Positions 42,791 through 53,575 of a stretch of DNA of 64,000 nucleotides are shown in pieces. The translations under genes were made by a program, and so were the position numbers. Source of the stretch: Odontocerum albicorne (taxonomy: Eukaryota; Arthropoda; Insecta; Trichoptera; Odontoceridae). Where the stretch lies: NCBI GenBank assembly GCA_949825065.1, contig OX463852.1, positions 19,122,189 to 19,186,188 on the forward strand, written 5' to 3'. Each line of letters starts with the position of its first letter. Position 1 is the stretch's first letter. Under the pieces are notes generated by a model. It was not told the origin of the DNA. It worked only from the letters and a program-made list of their open reading frames with translations, and did no database searches.

Positions 42791-44220
42791 ATTGAGAGAT
42801 CTAAAATATTCCTTAATTCAGCTTCCCCCTGAAGCAACTGAATATATCCACATCCATGGTGTCCCCTAATATATGCAATTACCATAAGGGTGAGAAAATG
42901 TTATGGTTTATACTATGAATCTTCCTGAAGACCCTATTAACACGAAATAATTTGTCGACATTGAGATTATGTTATAAAATAACAAATTATTACCTAATTT
43001 ATATATATTTTATTTAGTTATTTAGGATAAAAGACAAAGCTATTAAACATGTAAGGAACCGGATAGTAATGATTAAAAACATCATTCAAAAAGTCTTTGC
43101 TTAGAATGAGTATGTTTTTTCTCTAATTTCTGCATCACATTTAGTGTTCTAATACTCTGAAGGAACTTTGTTAAAAATACATGAATTTATTAGCATTGAA
43201 TTTGATGTGTCAAAATAAAATTTGTTTCGTTTCTTTTAAAGTTTATAATGTACCCATCAACACTTTTGTAAAGTAGTTTATAATCAAATATAATTTATAT
43301 CTTACTTAATATAAAATATATCGAGATAAATAAATCAATGAAGTTTGTTTACATAATACATAAATATAATTATGGAAATCTACTAGTAGAACTGGTAGAA
43401 AATTAAACGACATCTATCTTAATTGGGTGAGAAATAAGATAAGATAGTTAAAAATAACAGCTAAATAACAAAGAACAATGTAAAGTTTGATAAAAAGGTA
43501 AACGTACTCGTAAGTAGGTACGAGTAGTTATTTGTTCACTTACCCATTTAGTTTACAACTGACTTCCCAATGATCACTATAAATAGTTATAAACGCAAAA
43601 ATGTATGTATACACATATTATATATTTTTATCATGTTGATACGAGTGCCTACCAATAATTATGAACTGTTATAAATTTTCATGTTTCTGCTTAGTTAAAA
43701 ATGCATTTTTTAATAACTAAGAATACTTGTTTATTTACTTAATATTTTATAATCACCGCACCCTTGACATAAATACCTTAACAAATTCTTATAAAAATTA
43801 AATAAATTTATGAAAAATAAATGTTAATAACTAAAAAAAATTTACCATTTAACTAGTAAAATATTTAATGTAGAATCAGTGAACCAAAAATGAAACAAAC
43901 TTCAACTAAAAAGAAGAAATAATTATTGTGTTTTAATTGTGAAATAGTCCGAATTGTATTAATGAAATAAATAGGTAATAAAAAAGTCGTAACCCAACTA
44001 TAATTTTGAAAAAATATATTTGTCATAAACATTTTTTCTTTTACAATTTACTGATCATTAATTGTAATATCTATGTTGCGAAATTTACAAAACAATATTT
44101 TATATAAATTGGGATTATTTTTTTTTATAGATGCAGAGAAGCACTTAATCTAATGAACGCAACCACCATCTTCCCATATTTACACACTAATTATGTATTA
44201 TATATTTTAATCTTCCAATA
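42791..44220. other. Long AT-rich stretch without gene
   Basis: Featureless AT-rich DNA with two TACGAGTA-type octamers close together at 43506-43526. Confidence 0.55.
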
Positions 44221-44224
44221 TAAG

Positions 44225-44305
44225 TGGATTCAAGTCCCGGCCTAGAGCACCCTTGAGAAGAGTATGATCTCTAAAAAGCGTTATATAAATTGTCCTTATA
44301 TAATT
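44225..44305 (+). repeat. Repeat C, short copy
   Basis: GATTCAAGTCCCGGCCTAGAGCACCCTTGAGAAGAGTATGATCTCTAAAAAGCG is the opposite strand of the motif order seen at 38810-38870. Confidence 0.55.
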
Positions 44306-44599
44306 ATTAACAGTTTTCAGGAGGATAATGGATATTTGAATGTAAATAAATAAAAGGGGGTGGAGAAAAAGATCTTTAATTTTAAGTAAATATCTTTATT
44401 TCATTCTTAACCCTTATTTTGTATTACCTGTAAATTTATATCTAGTATAGACAAACATCGTCTAGACATCATGCATCATAAATGTCATTCGAATGATTTA
44501 TCTATCGGTCTTTGTATGAGTAATCTCGATTTATCTAATAGCAATAAAAGACAATATGCATTAATTTGTACTCCTCTTTTTTTTTATTTAACTATACTC

Positions 44600-46640
44600 G
44601 TAAATACCATTATGCCATTTTGCTGTAGGGGTTGGCAGAGAAGACATAGCGCCATACATTCCTAACTCGACATACATCCATAGCCTCTTCCACATTCATA
44701 CATCGTCTCATAGAACCTCTACTATTTCTCTGACTTTCTACTTTTTCTTCTTTCAGATTATCATTCACTTGATTAAAAAAAACTTTCATTGGTCTTTCAC
44801 ATCTGTGCTGTACGAGTATACCTGTTTTGTTAGTTTTCTTCATTCATTCGTTCTACATGTCTAAACCACCTCAACGTATTCTTATTCATCTTATTTAACA
44901 CATCAGCCTTAAGTTCACATTCATCCCTTATCACTTCATTCCGTATTATATCATACATTGTCACTCCCAGTATTCTTCTCAATGCACATTTATTCGGCTT
45001 TTTGCAGTCTTTTCCATTTTCCCGTTTCACTCCCGTACATCAAAGCTGCTACCAAAATACTATGGTGGACTATCATCTTAGCAGATTTTGATACTGTCTA
45101 GTTCGAGTATATATGTTTTAGTTCCCCATTGACTTTGTTTCCTAACGCAACATGCCGTTCGATTTCCCTCTTAACTTTTCCATCATCAGAGAATATACTA
45201 CCTAAATAGCAAAATTCATCAACTTGCTGCAATCTTTAATTTTTCACCCAAATATCACATTTACTTTTCTCGTCACCATTATTTGGATTTTGCAACATTC
45301 ATTCACAGATCTTTCTCTTCCCATCTCTCATACAATTTACTTATCAAACTTTGAAATTCATCACGTAATACCTCGTATTAATTAACATTCAATACCATAT
45401 TCATTCGACACTGTTTCTTTAGCAAAGAAAAAATATGATCCACGTATCCTCTTCCACTTAAAAAGGCACCTTGAGCTTACTACACTTTCTTTCCAGTATT
45501 TCTTCTCACTGTTTCCATCAGAACTTTTCTGTACAGTTTACTTAATGCACTCGGCAAACTAATGGCTCTGTTACTTCCACATTCCATTATTACACCCTTA
45601 TCTTTATATAATGGAATAATCAATGCGCTCCTCTAGTCTTTCGGCGTATAGTCAGCGTGCATTCTCAATATTTGTCTCAGCCTTTCGATCATTAGTTCAC
45701 CCCCATACAGTATTAGTTCTGAGCTCACTTCATCGCAGCCGGATGTTTTCCCTTTTTTCATGTATTGTACAACCGTTCATACTTCCTGTAGACTAATCTT
45801 ATTCAGATTTTCCAAACGCTCACCATTTTCAGCTATACCAGACTCGCCGTTGTTTCTTCTAGTATCACCACTTTCACACAGCTTACAAAATATTCCTTCC
45901 ATCTCAAATGAACCCTTCCTGTTCTGATAAAACCCTTCCCTTCTCATCTTTAATTCCACTCGTACCCCCCGTATCGTTTTTCTGTCTTCTTCATCTATAA
46001 GATTTTTTCCTCAACCAGTCTTTTTGTTTTAACTTTCCATTATTTGTACTCTCTTTTTCTTTCCCTTCTTTCGTAACTATTTCCTTTTCTTGCTTCGACA
46101 AATATTCCCCATGCCCTATTTTTCCATTTCATGCAGTTTTTAACTTCCTTGTCCACCATGCATCCCTCTTTTTATATCCAACTTTCGTCGTGCCACAGAC
46201 ATCTTTCGCTGTGTCCGCCAGAACATTTTTTATACTCATTCATTATTCTTGAATACTCAATCCATCATTTATCATTTCCATTTTTCCTACCACACTCTTT
46301 CTAAATTCCTATTTCTTCTCGTCATTTTGCAGTTACTCACATCTGATTCTTACAACCGGCACTTCTTTCCGTTTTCCAAATCGCCACCCACGGAGGATAT
46401 TTATTCTGTTCACTACTAAATAATAGTCTGAGCCAATATGTGCTCCTTTAAACACTCCTGTATCAAGAATGCTCTTTTGCAGTGAAGAATCCACGCACAC
46501 ATAATCAATTAACGGCCTTTCATTTTCTCTTTCCCACATATGCCTACATTTGATTCCTTTTGTAGTCAAAAACCATATTTGACCCCAAAAGATCATTGTC
46601 CAAGCATATGTGTACTTCTAGCATTATATCTCCATTGTCA
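44600..46640 (-). pseudogene. nLTR-1 retrotransposon, longest copy (EN end to 3' terminus)
   Basis: Read down the minus strand. The end of an AP-type endonuclease, near 46530-46400, has LIDYVCVDSSLQKSILDTGV and SDYYLV, where the catalytic SDH His is Tyr. Then come a Lys/Glu-rich linker (46300-45960), the RT N-terminal block DWRSALIIPLYKDKG near 45640 and ISLPSALSKLYRKVL near 45550. VDEFCYLGSIFSDDGK follows near 45200, LMYGSET near 45050, GVTMYDIIRNEVIRDECELK near 44960-44920, HVERMNEE near 44850, and RRCMNVEEAMDVCR with SANPYSKMA-stop at 44610. The catalytic FADD region of the RT is deleted and many stops are present. It serves as the reference for the other nLTR-1 scraps. Confidence 0.85.
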
Positions 46641-46719
46641 TTTGTTCGTCTATCACCGCCATCGTTCGTTTATATTTAACTACGAGTATACCATGTTGAA
46701 ATCGTGTTTATTTAATATT

Positions 46720-46930
46720 GTACTGTCCAGATTAGGCTTTTTTTATAATAGAGTGGGTTATAATAAAATAACTTTTACCGTGGCTGGTCCTGTGAAGTGG
46801 AATGGTCTGCGTCATAGGGTCAGAGATATGGGTAGCGTGTGAAGCTTTAGGAAGCACTTAAAGATAACTCTTTTTGGGAGGTCTTTTATAAATGGGTTTG
46901 AATTCCGATGGTACAGAGGGCTTAATTAAA
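46720..46930 (+). pseudogene. CR1/L2-type retrotransposon C-terminal domain
   Basis: The frame reads FTVAGPVKWNGLRHRVRDM, then after one stop SFRKHLKITLFGRSFINGF. This is the AGP..WN.LP..LR.....SF...LKTHLF end of CR1/L2-type polyproteins. Companion copies are at 12897-13330 and 21902-22141. Confidence 0.72.
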
Positions 46931-46974
46931 AAAGAGATTTTCGAGAGACCCGATCCCGCAACCCATGAGTGGCG

Positions 46975-47225
46975 ATTCCTTTTATTATTATTATTATTAT
47001 AAACGTTGTTTATTTGAGAAGGGTACTTCTCCAGCATTTCCTCAATCTAAGGTCTTGACTGGGAGAATTATTCCATTAATCATCTAAGTTTATGCTTTTA
47101 TTATTTATAATTTATTCTATAGACAGATTCTTAATTTTAAAGTTATATTTCATTTCTCGTATATTACTAATTATTTTTATTGTTGCACTGGTATAGTGAA
47201 GCATCGTATCTTGAAAGATCATCGC
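46975..47225 (+). repeat. Repeat K copy
   Basis: (ATT)n at 46982-47000, then CTTCTCCAGCATTTCCTCAATCTAAGG and, 100 bases on, ATTGTTGCACTGGTATAGTGAAGCATCGTATCTTGAAAG. It matches 48295-48545 in the same order. Confidence 0.7.
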
Positions 47226-47229
47226 CGAA

Positions 47230-47430
47230 AGAAAGATCATTCATAGTCTAGAATCCCCTCGCCACTCCAACGTCAAACTTGAGCTGCTCTGCCATGTCGA
47301 TTGTGCGATTTTTTTGCGAGAAAACAGTCCAATCTTAGGTGCGCACTCCCTCCCACAGATGTCATAGACATGCGAATTTTGCTGAGTCGCCGGACAATGA
47401 TGACGCATGTTCATAATACGGTGACTATTT
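47230..47430. repeat. Repeat E copy
   Basis: TAGTCTAGAATCCCCTCGCCACTCCAACGTCAA matches 24950-24990. GCGAGAAAACAGTCCAATCTTAGGTGCGCACTCCC parallels GTGAGAGAACAGCCCGGTCCTAGATGTGCACGCCC at 60367-60402. Confidence 0.65.
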
Positions 47431-48140
47431 CTTGCGCGTCTAATCGTTGAGACGTCATCGGCTCGAGAACAGATGGGTCTCTATCCTTCACGGTTATAAG
47501 ACACCTATTTCTAATCCTCAGGTGCCACGTGCCACATACAAAGTCAGCGACTCTCGCACATCATCCTTAAAGCGCTTTACTGTCCACCAACCCTTCAGTT
47601 GCCCACTACCTCCGCGTAAAAACTCGTGTTTTGGGGGTCTAGGATCATCCTTGTGTATTACATGTCCGGTCCACCTCAATTTTGACTTTACAACCATATT
47701 CTCTATTAGTCAACAGTTAGAGCGTTGCAGGACCGAGACATTTGTGATACGGCCACTCCAGTGGATCCGAAGAATACGATGAAGGAAACGTAGATGGAAC
47801 ATTTCAAAGCTTCGAAAGTGCCTTTTATAGGGAACCCGAGTATTAGACCTAAAGAGAAGTGTGAGGAGGACAATGGCTTTATGGACTGATATATTTGTAT
47901 ACTGAGAGATGCCCCTGCTGTAGAATACTCTGTCATTTAGTATAGCAATAGCTACTGACATGTTCCTGATGCGACTCATCAGTTCATCATCAGGAGAAGA
48001 GTTTGATGCCACGATGTTGCCCAGATATGTAAACTTAGATACGTTTTCCAGTTGTACACCATTCATTCGATTGTGAGCTAATTGTAGTACCTCGTTCTCT
48101 GCAAAACAAGCTAGGACCTAAGTTTTCTTCACATTTATTT
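47425..48140 (-). pseudogene. nLTR-5 retrotransposon, RT C-terminal half
   Basis: In minus order: ELQHEDDCTVIAHSKLDL near 48240-48180 (the RT catalytic box, with Ala-Asp-Asp as Glu-Asp-Asp), LENVSKFTYLGNIVASNSS near 48040, DELMSRIRNMSVAIAILNDR, FRSFEMFHLRFLHRILRIHW near 47810, and RWTGHVI.KDDPRTPK near 47670. This is the canonical layout of an RTE-like element. A 118-codon stretch (47710-48066) is still open, making it one of the better preserved RT pieces here. Confidence 0.85.
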
Positions 48141-48269
48141 ATAGGACAAACATCTGATACACCTCACCTTAGACACTTATAATCTCTCAAAGGTCTAACT
48201 TTGAATGCGCAATAACAGTGCAATCATCCTCATGTTGCAGCTCTGTGATGTATGTGTGCGTCACTCTTG

Positions 48270-48545
48270 AGAATCGAACCAGCAACCCCCGAGTTGGAAG
48301 TCCTTTCAATGTTATTATAAATGTTGTTGATTTGAGGAAAGTCCTTCTCCAGCATTTCCTCAATCTAAGGCCATGGCCTGGGGCATATATTTTGGTTAAT
48401 ATAACCTAAGTATATGTTTTTATTCTTTGTAATTTGTCCTACAGAGAGATTTTATAAGTTTTATATTGTTGATTAAATTTATTGTTGCAGTGGTATATTC
48501 AAGCATCATACCTTGAAATATATATGTAACCTAAATTGTAAGATT
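48270..48545 (+). repeat. Repeat K, second copy
   Basis: Matches 46975-47225: CCTTCTCCAGCATTTCCTCAATCTAAGG and ATTGTTGCAGTGGTATATTCAAGCATCATACC. A B-box-like CGAACCAGCAACCCCCGAGTTGG precedes it. Confidence 0.65.
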
Positions 48546-49599
48546 TTTTAAATATATTGATAAGTTATCTTTTGATTTTTTTACTGTATTATGTTGAGGA
48601 CTTTTAAGTATTGTTTATTTTGTTAATAAATAAAAAAAAAACACTAATGTTTGAATTGCATAAATAAATTCTCAAAGAAACAATCGTATAAAATTGTATT
48701 TTCGTACTCACCGTTCATATCAACGTACTCACCGTCATATCAACGAAACACCATCCTTTTTTGTGGTTTGCAGAACTTCAATCACATCACTAAAATCGTA
48801 ATTAATATTTAACTGTGAGATGATTTTTGAAGATACACTCTTCTACTGATTATTTAGCATCACGGATAATGCAGATGTTCGTGAACCACTTTGAAGGCTG
48901 TGTTATTTTTTTCCAAATTCAGAAACACAAGAAATACACAAATGTATACAGTAACAATATTTCAAATTTGTAACTATCACATATTAGATTTCCACACGTT
49001 CTTTGAAGTTTATCTTTCCTTTTTTTACAAAATGTGGAAGCATATATTTAACACATATAAAATCACGAGGACTTTCTAAATAAATGACACAGTAGAAACC
49101 TACTTATCCCCATACTCATGGAATATGTTCATATCGTATGTAGTTTTTAATTTATTTGAAATAAGATTTTGGTTTCCAATAAATTGAAGGTTAAATTTCG
49201 TGCAAATCTCTTTCAGCTTCCTTAAATAAGTGTTTTTTGTGAAATTATTTGAACTTTGTAGCGTACGAGGTCTGACTCTGAATACAAACCACAAAATTGT
49301 AAGGTTAGATATTAGTATTTAATATATAAGCCAGATTATGAATTCGGGCCGTAGTATAACTCACTAATTAACACAATTTAATATTTACGTAATAAAACTT
49401 CAAAGAAAAGCGAAATATTTAATATTTAACGTTAACTGGACAAAACTTATTTATTTTTATACACAGAATCTAAATTACGAAAACGCTCACTGTATTTCAC
49501 AACTATTATACAAGAAATAAAATTCGGATATTAAACCTACTTCGTATGAATTCTCTAACAGCAGGGGAGGTAGTTCCTGTATATGTAAAACAAATGATA
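48546..49599. other. AT-rich DNA, nothing recognised
   Basis: Short ORFs on both strands (48891-49294) are low-complexity. A small direct duplication (CAACGTACTCACCGT(T)CATAT) lies at 48706-48740. Confidence 0.5.
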
Positions 49600-49760
49600 T
49601 GGCTAAAGAACTGAATTTTAATTGAAGAGATTTTCGAAAGCGTGTCATTGGATCGCGTTAATTAATGGCGGGAGAAATTGACCAATCGGAAAGCTAGGAA
49701 TGAATAATAGTGGTTGACATTGATTGGCTGATAAATTGAATATCTACTTATAATATTGAA
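49600..49760. promoter_or_regulatory. Promoter-like cluster of CCAAT boxes with an E2F-like site
   Basis: Within 120 bases: GTCATTGGATCG, GTTAATTAATGG, GGCGGGAGAAA (E2F-like), GACCAATCGG and TTGATTGGCTG. Three CCAAT/ATTGG motifs around GGCGGGA resemble arrangements known from NF-Y/E2F promoters. No exon is visible next to it. Confidence 0.3.
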
Positions 49761-49999
49761 GGGATTTATAAGTGAAATCCATTTTATTAAATTTTTCAAA
49801 ATTCAAAGAAATTGAAACAATGCAAGAATATTATTTTACGCCTTCACTAAATTGTGTTTATGTGCAATTGTTATTTATTTTATTCAATTAATTGGTTTAA
49901 TTGGCTCCATTTCTCAATATTCACAACATCAAATTTATTGGTTAGAATTTATAGTTAAACTTGTCAATTAACTCGAATAGTGTTCGATTTTATAATATT

Positions 50000-50165
50000 T
50001 CTGAACGGTTACAAAAGGATGTAAAATTAAAACACGGTTACTTTATTTTAATCCACTTTATTTATTGCAAATCACAACGCATTTCAACACTCGCTGTGTC
50101 ATCATCAGGTGAATTGTCAAGAACTCCACAAAATGACTCCAGAGTTATTTAAATAAGTATGCTAC
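50000..50165. mobile_element. HH-IR family 2 element
   Basis: On the minus strand it ends AATAAATAAAGTGGATTAAAATAAAGTAACCGTG. This shares the (A)TAAAGTGG(A)(A)T(A)AA(A) segment with family 1, although the body is different. The hammerhead motif sits in the middle. Confidence 0.65.
50068..50116 (-). ncRNA. Hammerhead ribozyme candidate, family 2 (best copy)
   Basis: A 49-nt RNA on the minus strand with every hammerhead part in order: stem I strand CAAUUCAC; core CUGAUGA; one extra U; stem II GACAC-AGCGA-GUGUU (5 bp, one G-U); GAAA; stem III element AUGCGU, self-complementary with G-U pairs; U as the nucleotide before the predicted cut; stem I strand GUGAUUUG. Stem I pairs 7 of 8 by Watson-Crick with one U-U mismatch. 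Short palindromic stem III implies activity as a dimer, as known for retroelement hammerheads. The extra U after CUGAUGA is the one departure from consensus. Confidence 0.7.
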
Positions 50166-51079
50166 AAAACAGTGTTTGTATACAAATTATTCACGGGGTT
50201 AACCACTTACTACTCATATAAATCCATTTTACGTTAATTTCTTTAAAAAAATACCACATTAACACAAAATACCCCCCCAACACATCAACTGACAGTTGAA
50301 AGTCCAAACTTTCAAATATTCAACACTACACCAGGACGTGGATTAAAATAAATTATTTCAATTTTATTTTTCTTCATCGCTTGCTCATTGCTGAGCATCG
50401 TTCTCTTCGTTGCCTCTAACTCGGCGCACCACTTGTCTCCATCACTCACGGTTCTGGACCACGTTAATTGCAGCGTTTGAAGAGAATCCTGTTAACTCCT
50501 TTATTGTATCCGCCTATCTCGTAGGACATCTAATTTTTCCAGCCACGCTTTTCAATATGTCCGAATCACAGGTTTGGATATGTTAAAGGATACCACATGA
50601 CTAAAACTTATAAGAAAACATGTGCCACTTTTTTACTATAAAACTTACTTTCAAGTCAATAACGTAACGTATTTTATTCATCCACTTTTACGCTACTGTT
50701 TCTTCCATTTTCCCTTGATCGGTTATATCTCGCTTTTATTTTTATTATGCACATTGTTCATGATTTTTTTATAAATAAATTATGATTTGAATAATTTTTG
50801 CGACCACATAATTTCTTTTATTTACTTATGTCTGGCTGGAAGAGATTGCCACCTGACAATAAGCCTGACAAATTGTTACACAATGAATTATTATATATGT
50901 AAATAAAAAAGGAGTTTATTAATTGATTTGATGACCCTTCTAAATATCTGAATTGGTGATTCAAACGTATTGAACAACGTGACCAGAAGATAATTTTGTT
51001 TTTGGCCCCATTAATCGAGCCTTTCGGTTTAGAATCACTTTAGCAAGCATGGAAGTCACTGTTTGTCATCGCTCGTACA
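50166..51079. other. Unassigned sequence
   Basis: A moderately GC-rich patch lies at 50380-50570 without repeat partner. No gene recognised. Confidence 0.45.
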
Positions 51080-51190
51080 CATCTATCGAGCGTGAGTATT
51101 CTTACCTGACAAACTCTTTAAACTGGGACCCTCGAGTTGAAATCAAGCGTATTACCAACTAGGCCATAGAGGTTGTCAAATAAAAAGGAG
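51080..51190 (-). mobile_element. SINE B head region
   Basis: The reverse complement reads GACAACCTCTATGGCCTAGTTGGTAATACGC, then TTTCAACTCGAGGGTCCC. The head is intact and the B box decayed. Confidence 0.65.
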
Positions 51191-51669
51191 TAAATAGGTA
51201 AAATACAAAATAAAAAAGTTTGTAATTTGAAAATCAATCGAACATGTCGCGTTACAAAAGGGCGGAAACCAACACAATAAAATAATAGCAAAATGAGAAA
51301 TTTGCAAAAAAGTAAAATAAAACTACTGAAGCTATTCAGAAATTAAATGACGCGATACCTTTAATGAAATCAATCAATTTAGCAAGAGTATTGTTAAGCT
51401 GCCAATTTCCAACAAAAAAAAATCGCATTCAATATGCCAATGGTACCTTTGTTCAAATTAATTTGGCTCAACTTGATATGTTTTAAATCTCGATATCCGA
51501 GGAAAAGTATCAGATTACAATATATTATTATCGAACTGAAGAATAGCTTCGAGATCAATTATCCAAGAACTTTTGAAGTATCTAGAAGAATGAAGAGATC
51601 AACTCTTAGGTAACTACATGAGACTTTAAACCGTGAAACACGAAATAAATAAGAACAAAAAACAGAAAA
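51191..51669. other. AT-rich DNA leading into an RT fragment
   Basis: Possibly decayed coding sequence of the element at 51670, but no block is recognisable. Confidence 0.4.
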
Positions 51670-51785
51670 TACGTATGATCATGTAAAAAGGAAGAAATTG
51701 GAGGAAGTATTGAAAGAGTATGGCGTGAATAATAAATTACTTAGTGCAATTTACTCCCTAAAAAACTAAATGATTATGATAAATA
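51670..51785 (+). pseudogene. Reverse transcriptase block 2/3 fragment
   Basis: YDHVKRKKLEEVLKEYGVNN followed by KLLSAIYSL is the RT block normally written (K)AFD.V.R..LW..L...G....L...I..LY. The F-to-Y change leaves the first catalytic Asp in place (YDHV). Only about 35 codons are clear. Confidence 0.75.
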
Positions 51786-52159
51786 AATATAATACCACAA
51801 ATTTAAAGAAAATCCCAAAACGAGGCTCAGCAGGATATTTTTTTTCCGTGGAAGGATCATAGTATAGATTGCACGAATTTAATCCTCACTAGCTGTAGTA
51901 TTTATTTATTTATTTAATACTTTCATGCCAACACGTATTTATCGGTTTAAAGTAATTTATTCAATTAACAAACTTTAAATTTCATATTTATTATTGATGA
52001 CCGTTTCTTTAACATATTAGTATATAAAAATAATTATTGAAAAAAAAACAAACAAAAATTAAAATAAATCTCCAGGAAAATAAGGATTAGAATGGGGAAT
52101 TGTATGACAGTTAAGAAGAATATGTTTATGTTATTTATAGTTATTAACACTGTGGATGT
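51786..52159. other. AT-rich DNA, nothing recognised
   Basis: Contains a TTTA run at 51902-51915. No element identified. Confidence 0.5.
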
Positions 52160-52215
52160 TAAAATACATTGTAATTTGTTTAGTCTAACACCGTGTATTT
52201 TACTTTATATAACGG

Positions 52216-52263
52216 TATAACCCTACCGGTTTCAAGGTTTTCACCTCACCATCAGGGAGCACA
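52216..52263 (-). ncRNA. Hammerhead-like motif, family 1, core mutated
   Basis: Stem I UGUGCUCC/GGGUUAUA, stem II GAGGU-GAAA-ACCUU, GAAA and palindromic ACCGGU are intact. The core reads CUGAUGG, losing the invariant final A, so activity is doubtful. Confidence 0.5.
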
Positions 52264-52309
52264 AACAAGTTCATCTGATTGAGCCAGGAAAGTCATGTTT
52301 GTTACTCCC

Positions 52310-52346
52310 CTGATGATGAGGTGAAAACCTTGAAACCTGTAGGGTT
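52310..52346 (+). ncRNA. Hammerhead-like motif, family 1, partial
   Basis: CUGAUGA, U, GAGGU-GAAA-ACCUU and GAAA are intact. Stem III is ACCUGU, one change from the palindrome, and stem I is only partly complementary (ACUCCC side). Confidence 0.45.
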
Positions 52347-52427
52347 ATACCGTTATATAAAGTGGAATAAATATTTTTAGATAAATAATGTTTTTTAGTT
52401 TATTCTTAAATATCGATAAGGTTGTAG

Positions 52428-52800
52428 CACATCTGATTGAGCCAGGAAGGTCATTCCAAAGTCGAGACGAGGATGTATGATGTGTTAGAAAGAATTATAC
52501 AAAGAATTCTGCAGTCACCAAATCGGAGGGAACAGTCCATGTTCAGAAAGGAAATCGGATTTTTCACACAGATGCTGAAGAGAACGTAGATTGTTAAACA
52601 CTCCAGACATAACGTAGATATTTCTTCGCTGTCTTGTTTTAAATCATTCGAGTCTGGCACGATATTTAGATTTATAGTAATATTTTTTAAGATTAAAAAT
52701 AAACCAAATACAAATATTTTGGAGTCTCTCCAGTATATACAACTTTTCACTAGCTTCGAGATAGCAAACATCCCCATAGTCAATTAAGGGCAAGATGTTT
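52428..52800 (-). pseudogene. CR1/Jockey-like RT C-terminal fragment
   Basis: In a broken minus-strand reading: LIDYGDVCYLEASEKLY near 52790-52740, ERLQNICIWFIFNLKKYYYK, then RQRRNIYVMS and FNNLRSLQHL. These match, in order, LP.FDYCD..Y....... L.RLQNA.VRFI..L....H.S....L.WL....RR......L of CR1/Jockey-type polyproteins. The 110-codon ORF in this interval is in a different frame and is not the product. Confidence 0.75.
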
Positions 52801-53335
52801 TGTCTCTAGTCAAAACTATGTATTGTCAGATGTCAATCTTACTTTATTGTTATCGGGGGATTACTTCTGATTTATTTTGATTTATTGATACATTTTTTAA
52901 TTTTGGGTCACGCGCCATTTTAGAAAGTATTTTTTTCTGTGGTATATTTAGATATTTTTTTATCTCCTAATATTAATCATTAAAGTTTCTTCTAAGATAT
53001 TTGGGATATTTCCTTTTATAGTAATATAAACCTGAATATTGATAGGAAAAATATTCCTCATATTATGGACCCGCCAAGAAGTAAAAATTTCTCTTAGCAA
53101 ATTATAAATTATGGCGGTTTGATCTGTGTCACACATTAGACGTTAACTGTTAACATAGCAACACATAAAACACACTGAGATTTGATCACTTCTCATTTTT
53201 ACACGGATTGGTAACACTTTTTCGCAAAACAATAATCATAGATTGCGCTTTGTATGCCGTTATATTAATTCAATAGTGTTGACAGCATCAGTTATCATAT
53301 CAGTCCAAAAAGATTATATTGTGTAATTAACGCTT
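52801..53335. other. AT-rich DNA, nothing recognised
   Basis: No gene or element identified. Confidence 0.5.
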
Positions 53336-53575
53336 TTATTCCAAAGCTCTTCTTCCGAGCAGCTCACATAGCACATTCGGTAAACCATAAAGTTCGACAT
53401 TGATCAAATTTCGCCAAATAGACATAGCTAGTGGCGGATCCTCTGAGGTCTTGTGATCTACACACGAGAGTACGCAGGTAATTAAGAAAGATTCGTGGTA
53501 GATGAAGTCCAATCGGCAGGCACTCCGACGGCTGTATGTATTCATGTCCTCAAGCGTTAAGTTCTGACTCTCCAA
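53336..53575 (-). other. Unidentified 79-codon coding-like ORF
   Basis: An undamaged frame, stop at 53336, contains LTLEDMNTYSRRSACRLDFI, YHESFLITCVLSCVDHKTSE and WRNLINVELYGLPNVLCELL. Composition and codon use look like real protein, with Cys, Trp and acidic/basic balance, unlike most frames here. An in-frame TGA lies just upstream and the first ATG inside gives a shorter product. I recognise no family. It could be an exon, a retrocopy fragment or part of a transposon-encoded protein. Confidence 0.35.

Larger units (their letters stand above)
52160..52390. mobile_element. HH-IR family 1 inverted pair with captured target sequence
   Basis: The left arm (minus) and right arm (plus) both end at AACGGTATAACCCTACCGG or its complement and carry hammerhead-like cores. 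Between them lies TCATCTGATTGAGCCAGGAAAGTCAT, which also occurs just outside the right arm at 52430-52456 inside a CR1-like remnant. So a target-derived stretch separates the two arms. Confidence 0.7.

Noticed and set aside
47447..47782. 111-codon plus-strand ORF
   Set aside because: It is the opposite strand of the nLTR-5 RT C-terminus, which has recognisable motifs.
52451..52783. 110-codon minus-strand ORF as a gene
   Set aside because: The recognisable CR1/Jockey-like protein runs in a different frame of the same strand.
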